Assembly: GCA_951394405.1 (NCBI GenBank)
Contig: OX596337.1
Span: 4,526,001-4,590,000, forward strand
DNA: 64,000 bases
Source: Coprinellus micaceus
Taxonomy: Eukaryota; Basidiomycota; Agaricomycetes; Agaricales; Psathyrellaceae
Reading direction: 5' to 3'
Of this stretch, positions 32,995 to 44,838 are shown piece by piece (the first letter of the stretch is position 1; each line of letters starts with the position of its first letter). The notes under the pieces were generated by a model. That model saw only the letters and a list, made by a program, of their open reading frames with translations, was not told the origin of the DNA and did not search any database. The translations under genes were made by a program, and so were the position numbers.

Positions 32995-34843
32995 ATGGCT
33001 AATTCCTTCACAGTTGATATACCCCGGTTTGTCAACCCCCTCAGGAGTTGCGATGATTCCATCCGTGAAGATGTGCTCGCGGCTGTGGGCGCCCACGATG
33101 AGGGCGCTGTATGGGTCAGTTCACTTGAAATTGTGCTTTTGGGGTGCGATGAGCGAACTTCGTATCCAAGATCCATGTGCACGGGCCATATATGTCTGAA
33201 GTCTTCTCGGCGCTGCCTCATCATCCTGGCATGACACTTGTCAAAGTAGGAGAGGATATGGGCAAGGATCAAGAGCCCGTGTATATTGCTCGAGGATGGT
33301 ACAACGTGGGTTCATCATGCCAGACGCTCTACGATCGGTCGCTAACGGTTGACGGAACGCAGGGATCACTATGTTTGCGTCCCTGGATACTTCATTCACG
33401 CCTCTGCTAATCTCACCGCACAGTGCCCGCATACTGCGGTCTCCACATCTCCGGGGCCGTGGTCCCAGCTGATGGTAGAGAAACGAAGGTAAGCCTTTTT
33501 CACAGCGTGGAGGTAGGTGGTAGACTAATATGACGGACAGGTCCGGCGATATCAGGTCCTCCTTGCCAAACCTGGACACTATCGGTGGCGCTCTGTCACT
33601 GTCAGCGCGCTCACGGACGTAGCTTCTGCGGTGTGGTATGTCTATTTGCCAGTATCATAACGGAAGAATCCAATGCTCAGGCATACTTGGATTTTAGCGG
33701 TGGGATAAATCGTGGGGCTGAAGTGGGTCAGGGGTCGTACACTCGCATCGCGAGGTGGGGAACTCGTGAGGGGCGGTGGGTTTGTGGCCATGTAGCAGGG
33801 GGCGAAGGTATGTCACGTGGGGTCGCTCATGCTGTGTTAATGACCGTCTAACACGGTCACTGGCCCTAGTTAGTCCGAGCGGAGAAACTACTGTGGATAT
33901 CCTTGTCAAGGATCCTGCGCTGCAGAAGGACCCCAACCCCGTCCTTCCCAACTCAAAGCCGGATTCTCATGCCTCCGTGGTGGTGGGACGATACTCGACG
34001 ACGAATCATTGGTCGAATGTTGTTCGAGGGGCGCACTACTCTTCCGCATTCCACTTCCAACCTCCTTTGAAAAATGTCCCTAGAATCCTTGTTGGATTGA
34101 GCACGCTTGACATGGGAGACGATGCTCGTGGGGCTACTATTCGAGTCGATTCGTTCCCCCAAAATGTCACGACAAAGGGCTTCATCTGCAACGGGAGGAC
34201 GTGGATGGACACCAAGCTCTACAATCTCAACGTGGATTGGGCCGCCATTGAGGAAACTGGGTGGAAGTGCGGGGTGTTTTCAACCACAGAGCTCGGTGAA
34301 CCTTGGGAGAAGGCCGACAGTGTGTTCGATCATCGAATCGCTTTCCCCTCTGCCTTCACTTTTCCTCCAATGGTTTTTGTATGTTTCAACGGCGTTGACA
34401 TGTGCGGTAACTGGAACCTTCGAACGTACGCGACGAAGATCGACCACACTGGATTCAACCTGTCCATTGTGAAGAGTGACGACGGAGATACCTCCACCAG
34501 ACTCTGGTCAGCGGCGATCACATGGATCGCCATTCCAGTAGAAGATGTCCTGAAACGCAAGAGTGTTTGGATGGGGCAGTTTAGCACGTCTAGAAAAGGG
34601 GAGATAGGGAGTGATGGGGCATGGAGAGGACACGTGGACTTTGGCTTCAAGTTCCAACGCCCTCCGAAGGTGTTCATGGGACTAGACCATTTCAGCCTGA
34701 GCAGGCGGAGGAACTTGAGGCTCTCCACTGAGACGAGTAATGTCACAGTCTCTGGAATGGACTGGAAGATTTCGAAGTGGCATGATACGGTACTGAAAGG
34801 AGCTTCAGTTAGTTACCTAGCTATTGATTGTGCCGACCAGTAG
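32995..34843 (+). CDS. DM9-like/triple H-type lectin protein 1 (502 aa)
   Basis: Seven exons (32995-33114, 33171-33305, 33363-33372, 33424-33488, 33541-33635, 33698-33807, 33870-34843) sum to 503 codons. Exon 3 is a 10-nt micro-exon. Start 32995 has a strong CACCATGG context; an in-frame ATG at 32971 is the alternative. Residues about 75-135 (PVYIARGWYNGSLLPAYCG ... RRYQVLLAKPGHYRW) fit the DM9 repeat pattern of glycan-binding proteins. Residues about 214-502 form three H-type lectin repeats of about 96 aa. These carry FHFQPPLKNVPRILVGLSTL, PMVFVCFNGVDMCGNW and RPPKVFMGLDHF, with recurring aromatic positions. No signal peptide is visible, so it is probably cytoplasmic. Binding to GalNAc-type sugars is inferred from family knowledge. 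Confidence 0.85.
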
Positions 34844-35093
34844 ATGATTCTGATCGAGGGAGTAGTGCTTCTCCGGGTTACGCAGCGATGTACGGATTGC
34901 GGAAATGAAATATACATACTTGAGTTTTCAAACGTTCAAAGCGCTTAAAAAGCAGCCATTACTAGTATTTTCCATTGCAACGACTCGTACTAGGCAGGTA
35001 CGTGGAAATGCCCGGCAAGCTGTGAAGCAGGAGTCCACAGTTTTAGCGGACAGTATTCTAGATATGTTTCCTATACTTCCGCCTGTGACGTGG

Positions 35094-35347
35094 TCCTTTC
35101 GTTTCATAACCTCTCAACTTCGTGGACTCGGGCCTATCCAACTATTCTCGTTTCTTGCGACGCTGGTTCTAATTCCCTCGGGTAATCTCTCCACCAACCC
35201 CGGTTTGGCAATGCATCTAGTTCTGCCTCCTTGTAGGCCCACGGCGCCAACCCTGACGAGCCGAACCTTAACCGGGCGTTCAAAGTGGCAACCCCACGGA
35301 CCACGCCGATAAGAACGTCGTAGTGAAGAACTACCAACCGCCGACTG
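35094..35347 (+). repeat. Direct repeat, right copy flanking lectin 1
   Basis: It matches 31848-32098 with scattered substitutions and starts about 250 bp after the lectin 1 stop. Confidence 0.75.
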
Positions 35348-35471
35348 CCCTCGGGACCATTGAAAAGCAGCCCGTGGTGCAGGATAGATATGTATGTGTT
35401 ATATTACAGGAGCCAGATGATGGTCTAGTGGGTTCGACTACGTAGTTCTACTCGGGAAGGAGGATGGCGAC

Positions 35472-35923
35472 TCATATCGGGGAGCGCGGTGGGGGTGGAG
35501 AGCGGACATCGTCCTCAGACAGTCCCTGGGACGATTCGAGAGGATTCCTGGGCAATTCAACGTGGTCAGCGCCCGCACAAGTCGTGTCTATCGAGGGTGG
35601 CAAACACGCCACTCACCTTCGCAACCTTGAATTTCTACCAAGGGAAGTCAGAACACGACGGTCTTTGACAGGGCGAGTAGCACCCACTTTGGGGCTCTTC
35701 AAGTCCAAAGACGCGTCGAACGGATTGACACCGACGACCTCAAACGACAGGCTTCCTTCCACCTTGGGTCCTTCAGGGTTGGAACGGGGGATTCTTGGGG
35801 TGACCTGAACACGGAGAATCAGTACGTGTAGCGCGAAAGTTGATCGCAGTGGCGATCGTGGCATACCTGGGGGCTTTTGACGCGAACGCGTTTGGGGGTA
35901 GTAGTGCATAAGTTGTCTGACAT
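35472..35923 (-). CDS. Small unknown protein (about 106 aa)
   Basis: Exons 35923-35867, 35804-35617 and 35547-35472 total 107 codons. The two introns (62 and 69 nt) have GTATGC/GTGAGT donors, CTGAT and CTGAC branch-like sites and CAG acceptors. The product starts MSDNLCTTTPKRVRV, has the segment LSFEVVGVNPFDASLDLKS and ends in a Pro-rich SPPPPRSPI tail. No family was recognised. The regular splice sites and exact frame closure are the main support. Confidence 0.55.
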
Positions 35924-36258
35924 TTGGGAAGGGGTGGTGGGATCTGCGGTTGGGAGAGATTAAGCAGGAACTGGGAGAGGCGTCGGGAGCGCGTTCGGAG
36001 GTGGAGGACTTCCTAACATGCTTCAACGCTATATATACCTGACCTACTGGTCCCTTGCCACTCCACGTCTCTCAGTTTAAAAGTGGTCATTGACAAAGAG
36101 CCTCTGGGCCATTGTGTCTGGGTCGTGCTTGTTTCGATGCGTAGCGTTTGTCCTTGGGTGGCTCGTTGACTATCGCGCGTCTGTCACGACGCGCTGGTCC
36201 AATTATTCTGGAATGTGTTATCGCCATCAGGACTCGTCGGATAGTACTATTACCGAAA

Positions 36259-36316
36259 TTAAGCGCCCATCCAGTCCGTCCTGGCCTGCAGGCCAACACG
36301 TGCGGAGTGCTGTGGC
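36259..36316 (+). promoter_or_regulatory. Orphan TTAAGCGCCC/CACGTG module
   Basis: It is almost identical to the module at 32358 over 58 nt, but no gene start follows before block B. It is probably a relic of a duplication that left the promoter without its gene. Confidence 0.5.
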
Positions 36317-38337
36317 GTTGTGGATCACGTCGGATTCTATGCCTCCCTCCTTTCTCCATTCTATACGACAACGAGACCCTCCGCTGAGCGGGCCAAAGAG
36401 TCCAGGTCGTTAGGTTTTGTTCGTTTTGTTCTCTTTCTCTTGTTTTTGGTTGACCCTTTCTCCTCGAGTGAGAGAGTCCTAGTATGAGGATGAACGAGGC
36501 GCTTAACGCTCGCCATGGAGAGCCGTGTGCGGCGACGCCGATGATGGCGAACGCCGTTTGATGGCAACCCCTATTCCAGAGTCTCGACCAAGCAACCCTT
36601 TCGTCATCTACATCTTCCGAAATTGCCTCGTGTTCGCTTTGGTTCTCTCATCTCATCTCTCATCTTTATCCTTGCTCTCTTCAAGTTCATGTCGACTACC
36701 TTCCATACGCTAGTGCTCTTCTGTCGCCCCGGATCTTCCTTGGTGTGCTTGCCTTTCATATCCGCGTTTACTGCGACGGACAGCTCGTACAGAAGTCCCC
36801 TGGACGAAACGGAGATCTAATGTTAGCCTCAGGCTATGCATCAAGCTTCCATCGCCCCATGGATCCATCTGACGCAAACCATCGGCCTCTCATCGCCGTC
36901 ACCCTCTTTTCCTACCAACTACTTACCTCCTACCTGGAGCGCCCCCAGCAAGGCACCGATTGTCAACCGTGGAACGGCAGGTGAACACGGGGCATGGTAC
37001 GTCGATCCCTCCGCTCCGTATCTCTGTGTCTGCATCTAACAGCCGCACAGGTGAGCGTCGAACCCCATCCCATCCCCGCCCTCGACTCGACCCAACCCGA
37101 CCCCAACCGCACATCTCCGGCGTCCACGACGGGAAACCACCCTCCGACCCACCCTGCGCCGGGACGCACCGGGTACACCCGCCCCCACCGAGCTCGTCGT
37201 TCGAAACGAGCCTGAGGTGGGCCGGGTATTCCAATCGTACACCCAAGCGCAAGGTCGGCGGTTCGTCTCCATTTCCGAGTCGTCGTGCTCGACGTCGAGG
37301 TTTCCCCAGACCAGGGTCGTCCTCTACTGGCTGCCTACCTCGGCTAGATACCTAGACTCGATCTCGAGAAACGAACAACCCACCCTGTGCTGGGTCTCAC
37401 CCGACATCCCCGCCCGCCTCGCCCAAGCTCGTAGGGGCAGGTCGATCAGGTGTTGGTGGGAACTAAGGAATCGGTGGGCGGTTCGACATCGTGTGCCAGA
37501 TGGCCGATGTATTGAGGGCGTCCATGGGCTCTCTATCTTCCTCATCGTCTCTGACGAACCAACCGCCTCGGGCGAGAAGATGCTCAATTCGACTCTCTCC
37601 ACACCACATTCACTCATCTCTTCCTCCCGGACGGGAAGATCGACCCACCCCTCTTATCCATGCAGGTATCCCTGTTCCCCAAAGCACGATCGCGTCGTTC
37701 TTCGAGGCACGGGGATATGCACTAATGATCAAGAAAGGGTGGGTGGATCCCCCGTCGGTTCTGGCATCCCCTCTAGCATAGGCCCGCGCATGGGACGATG
37801 AAGCGGATGGGGACCTCGATTGAATGCCGAGAGGTACGCTACCCAACTCCCCCTACATCCCAACCCCCACTCACTCACGCATCCGACTCTAACACTCCTC
37901 TCCAGCTCTCACAGAAACACGATTGCTTCTCGTCCTCGACACCTGCGTCCACCCAAGCCTCGAGATCTCGCACAATTTTCGTCCCTCGGCTGGCGGTCGT
38001 ACCGTCGTTCAGGGGACGAATTTCCTTCCTCTGCTTCAACCAAGGTGGAGTTAAGGTAAACAACGATCAGGATCAGCACATCATTCCCTTGTGGCTTTCC
38101 AGTTCTCTTCGTAGGCTCGAAACATCGGGGAGCAGGTAGGCTTGTGGAATCTGTTGAATGTAAGCACCCTCTCTCCTCCTGAAGAACGAGAGCCGGCCTC
38201 GATACTCAGAGTACCTGATGCAATTCTATTGTACGACGACGAATCGATATTGATTCCAGCATTGGCCAAGCTACTGTGCAAGCAGACCTCGCTCCCGGCA
38301 AGTCAGCACCTCCCAACAAGGCCGGGTTGGCCGAAAT

Positions 38338-38405
38338 TAAGCGCCGAGTCAACCCCAACGCACGGTTGCCTGCAGGCATGCACGTGTAAGGTGCTGTAGA
38401 GATGG
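38338..38405 (+). promoter_or_regulatory. Promoter module of gene X copy B
   Basis: TTAAGCGCCG (9 of 10 bases), CCTGCAGG, CACGTG and GGTGCTGTAGAGATGGTGTG lie 110-175 bp before the ATG. Confidence 0.5.
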
Positions 38406-38512
38406 TGTGCGGCACACTGCATCTGGCCTCCTCACCCTCAACACTACACAACGACAACCCCGTCTTCCATGCATACCTGACCCACTTCAACTCGCACTCA
38501 CACTGAGCAAGC

Positions 38513-39347
38513 ATGAAACAGGCTTTCAGGAGAGGGGCGGTGGCCCTTCGGAGACGACCGCGAGGGGACGAGCCTACAGATGATGGGGTAGGAGAGGAGA
38601 GGAATGAGGAGGAGGAGGAGAAGGAGAAGAAGAAGAAGAGATTTCGAATTTCGTTGGGTGCCAGTCTCAGAGCAGGTATGTAGTCGTATTTCGAACGTCC
38701 TGTCGCTTTGTTGTGAGATGCGAGGTTGACGACTATGCGCCAAATAAAGGTCCGAGTCGTTCCACTGGCGGCCCCGCAAACGAGCCCCAACTTGACACAG
38801 GACGTCCTCTCGACGACCTACCTGAAGTGTCCCACAGCCGCTCAGGAACTTCGTCCACTTCAGCGATACCAGAAGCGCCGAGCCAAGAGGGACCTCTCCT
38901 CTCGGACAATCGCTATAACTCCCCCGCGCCTCAAATGGTCGTTGACGATACCGCCTTGCCTCCGCAACCGTCTCACTCGTTGATACCTACACCTACAGCG
39001 GCATCAACGGCAGGGAACCAGGCGTTGAATGCGTTCACCGGCTCCCACTCCTTCCGGGGGGAGAATCTCGACTTGGCTGTTGTGGGCGGCAACATGACGA
39101 GGGTCGTGGAGAAGCATTCGCACACACATTTCCACTTGAACCCACAGTGGTTTATCGGTACGAGTTGCCACTCAACGATTTGGAGAGTGAGACGCTGACT
39201 ACCTCCAACCCTCCCTGATTATTTTTCCGAAATTTTACTCTAGGTGGAGCTTTGGCAGGGCAGGGAAAAGTGGGCCCTCCGATGAGTTCGGATGAGTATT
39301 TCCCGACTTATGTACTTTTGAATGGAATTGTCCTTTTTTTTTTTTGA
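38513..39347 (+). CDS. Gene X copy B (about 224 aa)
   Basis: Exons 38513-38675, 38750-39157 and 39244-39347 sum to 225 codons. The protein begins MKQAFRRGAVALRRRPRGDE and has an acidic/Lys-rich stretch (EEEEEKEKKKKRF). It carries the family block SHSFRGENLDLAVVGGNMTR and HSHTHFHLN, with a four-residue insertion (VVEK) not present in copies A and C. It ends GALAGQGKVGPPM...VLFFF, where a 12-T run supplies the FFF and the first base of TGA. All three copies are intact, which suggests recent duplication or selection. Function is unknown. Confidence 0.65.
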
Positions 39348-39417
39348 TCCGGCCCCGTGGTTTTGTTCGCGCGGAGGATAGATTCATAACACTCAGAAGA
39401 CTATGACTGAGGCTGTA

Positions 39418-39913
39418 CATTAATTGCCGGATCACGGATTTATCGGAATGATCCGCGTTTCTCTTTGCCCGTTATCTTATCTATCGTGTCCTCTCATCTG
39501 CACCCACATTTCGCTATCGCTTTCTTTCCCGCCACATCTATGCGTTTCCTTTCGCCATGCCAGACCCCTTTCTCTCCTACTTACACGTGTGGCTGTCTAT
39601 TTAGGCAGGCAGGACAGTTCTTCGCGTTTCTTCTTCTTCCTCTCCCGAATATACAAATTAGGTTCTCCCGCCCTCCTCTCTATGCATACCGTTCGGCGTT
39701 CATATCGCGTTTCCATGTCATACCTTCTTCTCGTCCGGTACAGCTACCCTACATCTACCCACTTATGAGCCCCAGTAGTTAGGCCGACGCCGCACCGTTG
39801 GCAGTTCGGGCTGTGTTTGGCATCTATGGCGGCGAAGGCGAGATGTCGTTACGAGGCGTAGATATAAAGACTCTTTTTGAGGTGCAATTCGAGCTCGCAA
39901 GGCAGACCTCCGT
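39418..39913 (+). repeat. Dispersed repeat, copy 2
   Basis: It is the inverted partner of 15868-16375. It lies directly between blocks B and C. Confidence 0.7.
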
Positions 39914-42900
39914 TCCGTTGACGGATGCTAGGGTGGCGAAGGGATGCGATTCGTTTGTCACCTCCCATCGGACAAGCCTCTCTATCGGGACCAAGGACCA
40001 CCGTTTCGGCCTCACCAAAGCTGAGGTGTGCTGTTTAATTAATGTTTAATTACGGGCGCTTAACGCTGTCTCTGAACCGCCGATGACGAATGCCGGTTGA
40101 TGGCAGCCCCTATTCCGGAACCAAGCAACCCGTTCGTCATCTACAGTCACCGAACTTGCCCCGTGTTCGCTTTGATTCTCTCATTCCCTCATCTCGTCTT
40201 TGCTTTTGTTCCCTCACGTCGATTGTCTTCCATACGCTAGTGTTCTTCTGTCACCTCGGATCTTCCCTGGTGTGCTTGGCCGGCTCTCATACCTTGAAGG
40301 ACGGCTCGGATGAAGGTTAGTGTTAGACGTATGGCGTTCCCATGCCTCCTCGATGAAACGGGCATCTAATGTTAGCCTCAGGATATGCGCATCAAGCTTC
40401 CATCGCCCCGTCGATGCATCTGACGCAAACCGTCGGCCTCTCATCGCCGTCACCCCCATTCCGCTGAGCCCTCGTCTGAGACTTAAGTGTGAGCGAATGG
40501 ATGCGGAATCCAGAGGTCAGATTACGGAAAGGAACACGCTCCTAGCGTACGTCGATCGATCCTTCTACCCCTCCATCCCCGCACACACCGACTAACTCCC
40601 AAATTCACGCAGGTGGAAACTCAACCCCATTCACCCCCTTCCAAGCCTCTACCAACGCATATCTACATCCATCCCGACTCCTCCCGGACACACATATCCA
40701 GTGTCCACAACGGAACCCGACGCACCCACGCACCCTGCGCCGGGACGCAATTGGTACACCCGCCCCCACCGAGCTCGTCGTTCGAAATGAGCCTGGGGTG
40801 GACCGGGTATTCCAATCATACACCCAAGCGCAAGGTCGGCGGTTCTTATTCGTCTGCGTTTCCGAGTCGTGCTCGACATCGAGTTTTCCTCAGATGAGGG
40901 TCGTCCTCTACTGGCTGCCTACCTGCGCTCCTTCCCTAGACTCGACCTCAAACACATCTCGAGACATCCAACTGACCACCCTGCGCTGGGGCTCACCCGA
41001 GATCCCTGTTCGTCTCACCAAAGCTCGTAGCTCCGGGTCAGGTCGGTCAGGTATTTCGTAGTGTTCCACACAGAGGGTGGGCGGTTCGACTTCGCCTTAT
41101 CCTCGACGTCTTGCTACGTTCATACCAATCTCAGACCCCCGTTCAGTCTCTGCCGGCTCGTGGAGTCCTGGTTCTTAGGATGCCCTCACCTCGCCCCGGC
41201 CCCGACGCCCCTCGATACATCCCACCGACCGACGGTGCACCATGACACACCTGGCACACGCCCACCACTCGACACAGCCCGGTAATATCAGGGTTGTGTG
41301 GGTTGTGTATTCCAGTGGATCATGTACATCGTCGCCGGTTCGCATCTTATCTTGCGTTCGACATCGAGGTTCAATCCAGTCAACCTTCGTTCTCTACCGG
41401 GCCCCGGGCTGCTACTCTGGACGAAGCTTGACTCCAAACGCACCCCACCGACCAACCCTCATATGCCGGGACGCACGTGGGATTCCCGTTCGTCGCCCGG
41501 GCTTGCGGTTTCGAGTTGGCCGGATCCGGTACGCCCGCGTACTCAAAGGTGGGATGGGAAGTTCGCCTTTGCCTTCATGTACTCGATGGCTAGGTATCGG
41601 TGTCGCCGTCTAGGCACATGCTCTACTGAAACTAGTTCTTCCACGTCCCCATACCAAACCAGTACGACGCACGGCGATTGGTTCACGAACATCCCGACGA
41701 TCGCGGCAGGGTGAGTTTGTGGATATTTCGTCGGTTCTGGCATTCTCTACTAACCCAGATCGGCGCTTAGGTCGAATCCCGTCGTCAGCGAAATACCGAG
41801 CGGTACGCTACCTAACTTCTCCCTCCCAACCCTCACTCACCGATCCGACTCTAGCACTCATCCTAGCTCTCACCAAGTCTCCAACTGCATCTTGCCCTCA
41901 ACTTCTGCGTCCACCCAAGCCTCAGATCTTTGTGTCATTTTTGTTTCCTGGATTGTGACTTAGCCACACTCCGGGGGACGAGGGTCCACCATAATTCGAA
42001 CTCTTGGGTGGTCGGTGGTGTCGAGTGCATCGCAACCAAGGCCTGCCAGGACGGCCGAACCAGTAGACGGTGGGTTCAGTGACTTGAACAACGTCATGAA
42101 AACGAATCGAGGAGGGAGCGGTACGTTTTATTCGTCGAATCCACTGATCCGACTCCTTCGCTCACCCCCCTTCAATTCAGACTGCGTATCCAAGTTCATT
42201 CACCGCTCACAACCACCCAACGAACCACCTCTCCGTAACCATACACCCCACCCAAGCTGCAGGACGTGCTCCGACTTGCAACCCTGCCGCGGTGGCCGCG
42301 CCATTCCTGCCGGAGTGCAAGTCGGGCATAGTTTCATCAGTTTGGATGGTGTACGGGGATCGGTGGAGGCACCGGACACGGATCGTGAGGGGTGAGGGTG
42401 AAGTGTCTTTCCGCAATATGGGGCTTCGACGAGATCTGACGTCCTTTTACAGAGCCAATTTTGACCGGCATAAGACCAAGAGAAGGTACGAGTTCCCTTC
42501 TATTTTCCCTTCGTTCTCGATTCCATTGAACACCTTGCTCAGTTATACACCTCCGTAGGTCTAGAACCCAAAGCACACATATTCGTGCAAGTGGGTGTCG
42601 ACCCTGACCTCACCCAAGCCGCAGAATCCTTTTTCACCTTCGCCCCTCGAGATGTGGCCGTCCCACAGCTGGCGGAATGAAGGTGGAAGGGCCGAGTCCG
42701 ATTGCGTAGAACGTCGGTGTTGGACGTATAGGGACTCGACCTTACGTGGTCTCACTTACCTTCCGGCGGTACGTATTTGGCCTTCCTCCTGCTAACCAGA
42801 GAATAACTAAGCCCCGCCAACGGCATTGCGAAACCAGCGCCCCGGCACCCACTCTCCACCCTCGAAGCAGGCAGTACCTCCACTTTCGCGGGTGAGCACA

Positions 42901-43819
42901 TGATGGGAACCGTGCTCTTACGCTCGAAAGTCGACATTGGTGGGTGGATGGTCGGTGACGGATAGGCGATTGGCGCCCGTGCTCAAGAGATTGCACCGGG
43001 AGACGATGGTCATTCACGGGAGGTCTCATCCGGAGCGACATATGGTCAACGCTACGTGCCACGCCTATTCTCTACTGGCGGTTCGTCCATACCGTCCGTC
43101 TACGACGATATATTTAGACGTCCTCCACTTCAGCACGGCGGGGCAAGCGGTACCCAACGTGGTATGTTTCGTGGACTGACTCGTTATGTCTATAGCTGAT
43201 CATGTCCTTCGTGATTCAAGCCTATTTACTCACACGCATATCCTGACACGTCTGTGGTATCTTCCCTCGCGCCCCTTTTTCTCCGCGTACTCATTCATCC
43301 CTCCCTCGCCCTACGAGGACTAGGAATGTGTAGAACTACAGAGGCACAATTTCGTCGACATTCCCGTTTCTCGAGGGTGATTGCGCCACTCTCCGAGGTG
43401 CGTGATCCGAGGTGCGTGAATTCGGCCGAGAACGTCGAGGGGGTCGGTCTGGTTATGTGCTCCATTCGCGTCACTTAGGGGAAGCCGTGTAGCTCCTCGT
43501 GAATGTTCAGCACCATACTCATACTTCATACCTCGCCGATTTGAATACCGGAACCTGTGTATTTCCTTCGATCCAGCCTTCGATTTAACGCCAAGCTCCG
43601 AGAGCGCATCGACTCACGATCTTCCTCCATTCTTGTCGTGGGTCCCCAAATTCACTCGGCTCACGTCCCCTCGCATATCCATCTAATATTTATAATGCGT
43701 GGAAATGGGCTCAGTCTTGGAGTTACATCGTCCCCTCTCCCTCCTTTTGTTCCTTCAACCCCAGGTGAACCCCAGGTGAACCCCAGTGTCCGTTTACGTG
43801 GTCATCAATTTGGGGCCAA

Positions 43820-43880
43820 TTAAGCGCCCGCCTGCCTGACCCAGGGCCAACACGAGTAAAGTGCTGTAGAGTTGCTGTGC
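43820..43880 (+). promoter_or_regulatory. Promoter module of gene X copy C
   Basis: An exact TTAAGCGCCC is followed by AACACGAGTA (E-box lost) and AGTGCTGTAGAG, about 170 bp before the ATG. Confidence 0.5.
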
Positions 43881-43990
43881 AACGCATGGCACCAGGTCTC
43901 CTCCCTCCCATTCTCAACACTAGACACGACAACGAGCCCGTTCTCGGATGCACGGCTGATCTCCCTTGACAACTCGCACACCCAGCAAGC

Positions 43991-44819
43991 ATGAAACAGG
44001 CTTTCAGGCGAGGGACGGCGGCTCTTCGAAGACGACCGCGAGCTCCTGAGCCCATGGATGAGGGGGTAAATGAGGAGAAGAACGAGGAGAAGGACAGGAA
44101 GAAGAAGAGATTTCGACTTTCGTTGGGCGGTCTCAGAGCAGGTGTGTAGTCTTACTCTGAACGTCCTGTCGCTGTTGTCGTGAAGTGTGGGATTGCTGAC
44201 CGCACGCCATACAAAGGTTCGAGCCGTTCTATTGGTGGCCCTGCAAACCAACCCCAACTTGACACAAGACGTCCTCCCGAAGACTTACCCAAAGCGTCCC
44301 CAAGCCATTCAGAGGAAGGAACTTCGTCCATTTCAGCGATACCAGAAGCGCCGAGCCAAGAGGCACCGCCCTTCCATCTCTTCTCGGATGTTCGCCTCAA
44401 CGCTCTGCCCGCCCCTCAAACTGTCGTTGACGACATCGCCAGGCCTCCGCAACCGTGTCAGCCGCTGGTAACTACACCTACAGCAGCACTGGCACCGGGA
44501 AACCAGGCGTTGAATGCGTTTACCGGCACCCACTCCTTTGGGGGAGAGAATCTCGACTTGGCAGTTGCGGGCGGCAACATGACGAAGCATTCGCACACAC
44601 ACTTCCACTTGAACATACAGTGGCTTCTTGGTAAGATTCTTACTCGCTGTCTTGAAGCGTTCGAAGCTGATTATACGAAATCCTCCATCTGCATTTGCAC
44701 GACTTTTCATTGTAGGCGGAGCTTTGGCAGGGCAGGGTAAAGTGGGGTCCCCGATGGGTTCGGATGGGCATTTTCCGACTTATGTACTTTTGAATGGAAT
44801 TCTCCTTTTTTTTTTTTGA
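43991..44819 (+). CDS. Gene X copy C (about 222 aa)
   Basis: Exons 43991-44141, 44217-44630 and 44716-44819 give 223 codons. The sequence parallels copy B: MKQAFRRGTAALRRRPRAPE, a RKKKRF cluster, THSFGGENLDLAVAGGNMTK, HSHTHFHLN and a GGALAGQGKVGSPM tail with FFF from a 12-T run. One family Arg is Gly here (FGGEN instead of FRGEN). Confidence 0.65.
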
Positions 44820-44838
44820 CTCGGCCCCGCGGTTTCGT

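Larger units (their letters stand above)
36497..39367 (+). repeat. Duplicated block B (internally shortened)
   Basis: It begins AGGCGCTTAACGCT and aligns with the reverse complement of block A from 23189 to about 21070. It then lacks the next 1.7 kb or so and resumes at the gene X promoter. It ends just past the poly-T tract, like blocks A and C. Confidence 0.65.
40054..44838 (+). repeat. Duplicated block C (full)
   Basis: It starts GGGCGCTTAACGCT at 40054 and ends about 20 nt after the poly-T tract of gene X. It aligns with the reverse complement of block A over its length; for example 42180-42400 matches 20960-20740 closely. Before gene X the block holds only broken coding-like stretches such as LEPKAHIFVQVGVDPDLTQA. 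Confidence 0.7.

Noticed and set aside
42240..42560. Block C coding-like stretches as a live gene
   Set aside because: Similar peptides are readable in block A, but stops and frame changes interrupt both copies and no exon chain could be built.
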